DNA of 52,259 nt from Candidatus Gerdarchaeota archaeon (GTDB taxonomy: Archaea; Asgardarchaeota; Heimdallarchaeia; JABLTI01). Below are positions 52,150 to 52,259 of the stretch, one piece after another. The translations under genes were made by a program, and so were the position numbers. Location: positions 1-52,259 of the forward strand of contig JAEORJ010000267.1 of the NCBI GenBank assembly GCA_016840945.1, written 5' to 3'. The notes below the pieces were generated by a model. That model searched no databases and had not been told where the DNA came from. It was given only the letters and a program-made list of their open reading frames with translations. Numbering within the stretch: the first letter of the stretch is position 1; the number at the start of each line of letters is the position of its first letter.

Positions 52150-52259
52150 AAGTGGGGTGAAAGTTCGGTTGTTTGAGAACGGCAATGAAGTTACGTATAC
52201 TTATACTAATGCCTATGGTAACTATCAACTAAATGTTGATGGCTACACCAGTGGGTATT
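52142..52259 (+). CDS. partial surface-protein domain (carboxypeptidase-regulatory-like), runs off window
   Basis: The plus strand reads TISGVKVRLFENG and then TNAYGNYQLNVDGY, the pattern of a carboxypeptidase-regulatory or SdrD-B-like beta-sandwich used in cell-surface proteins. It continues beyond the window. The match begins abruptly at about 52142, beside the start of the minus-strand HD-like gene, and the frame upstream does not continue as a surface protein. A real start codon (for example GTG at 52157) or a truncation by insertion are both possible. Confidence 0.45.

Overview
The window is AT-rich archaeal DNA, most likely from an Asgard (Promethearchaeota) archaeon. Archaeal hallmarks are the ribosomal proteins L40e, S24e and S27ae, RNA polymerase subunit Rpo7 with Spt4, GTP-dependent dephospho-CoA kinase, Bud32, PDCD5, a two-subunit proteasome core and a Trm5-type tRNA methyltransferase. 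A Ras/Rab-like small GTPase, PRC-barrel and HEAT proteins, many zinc-ribbon proteins and large surface proteins with thrombospondin-3-like calcium repeats point to Asgard. This placement is inference: no rRNA is present. TTG and GTG starts are frequent, and several start choices below rest on Shine-Dalgarno position.

Layout. 1-5 kb: a truncated unknown gene, tRNA-Val(CAC), Trm5, a large membrane-anchored propeller/calcium-repeat protein and L40e. 5-9 kb: a condensation-type acyltransferase paired with a zinc-ribbon membrane protein, then a PRC-barrel/HEAT protein. 9-16 kb: a zinc-ribbon coiled-coil protein, NAD synthesis (nadA, nadC), a hydrolase, two-subunit fumarase, a GNAT enzyme and a DMT/NIPA-like transporter. 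16-25 kb: an unknown protein, an OGG-type DNA glycosylase, an APH-like kinase, an agmatinase-type ureohydrolase divergent from an FAD oxidoreductase, a double-SIS protein, PDCD5 and a helix-hairpin-helix-like protein. 25-30 kb: a winged-helix protein, proteasome beta-alpha, and a second large propeller/calcium-repeat protein with a cytoplasmic RING/PHD-like zinc finger. 30-36 kb: two HAD phosphatases, a HEAT protein, and lipoate metabolism (LplA plus a radical SAM protein that may be a LipS-type lipoyl synthase). 36-46 kb: a tungsten aldehyde:ferredoxin oxidoreductase, RDD protein, amidohydrolase, PIG-L deacetylase, small GTPase with a zinc-ribbon neighbour, a Trm112-like protein, a three-repeat unknown protein, a pentapeptide-repeat protein and a third, FG-GAP-type surface protein. 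46-52 kb: a decayed TnpB, a zinc-ribbon protein, and the conserved cluster Rpo7-Spt4-DPCK-S24e-S27ae-Bud32. The right edge holds an unrecognised protein with an HD-like segment, head to head with a truncated surface-protein reading frame.

The window is mainly chromosomal housekeeping plus lineage-specific surface and signalling genes. I see no CRISPR array, prophage or intact transposon. The most novel-looking material is the surface receptor-like proteins (1.6, 27.2 and 45 kb), the helix-hairpin-helix-like protein beside PDCD5, the lipoate locus, the repeat protein at 42.4 kb and the right-edge gene. Hairpins followed by T-rich tracts lie between many convergent genes and probably act as shared terminators.
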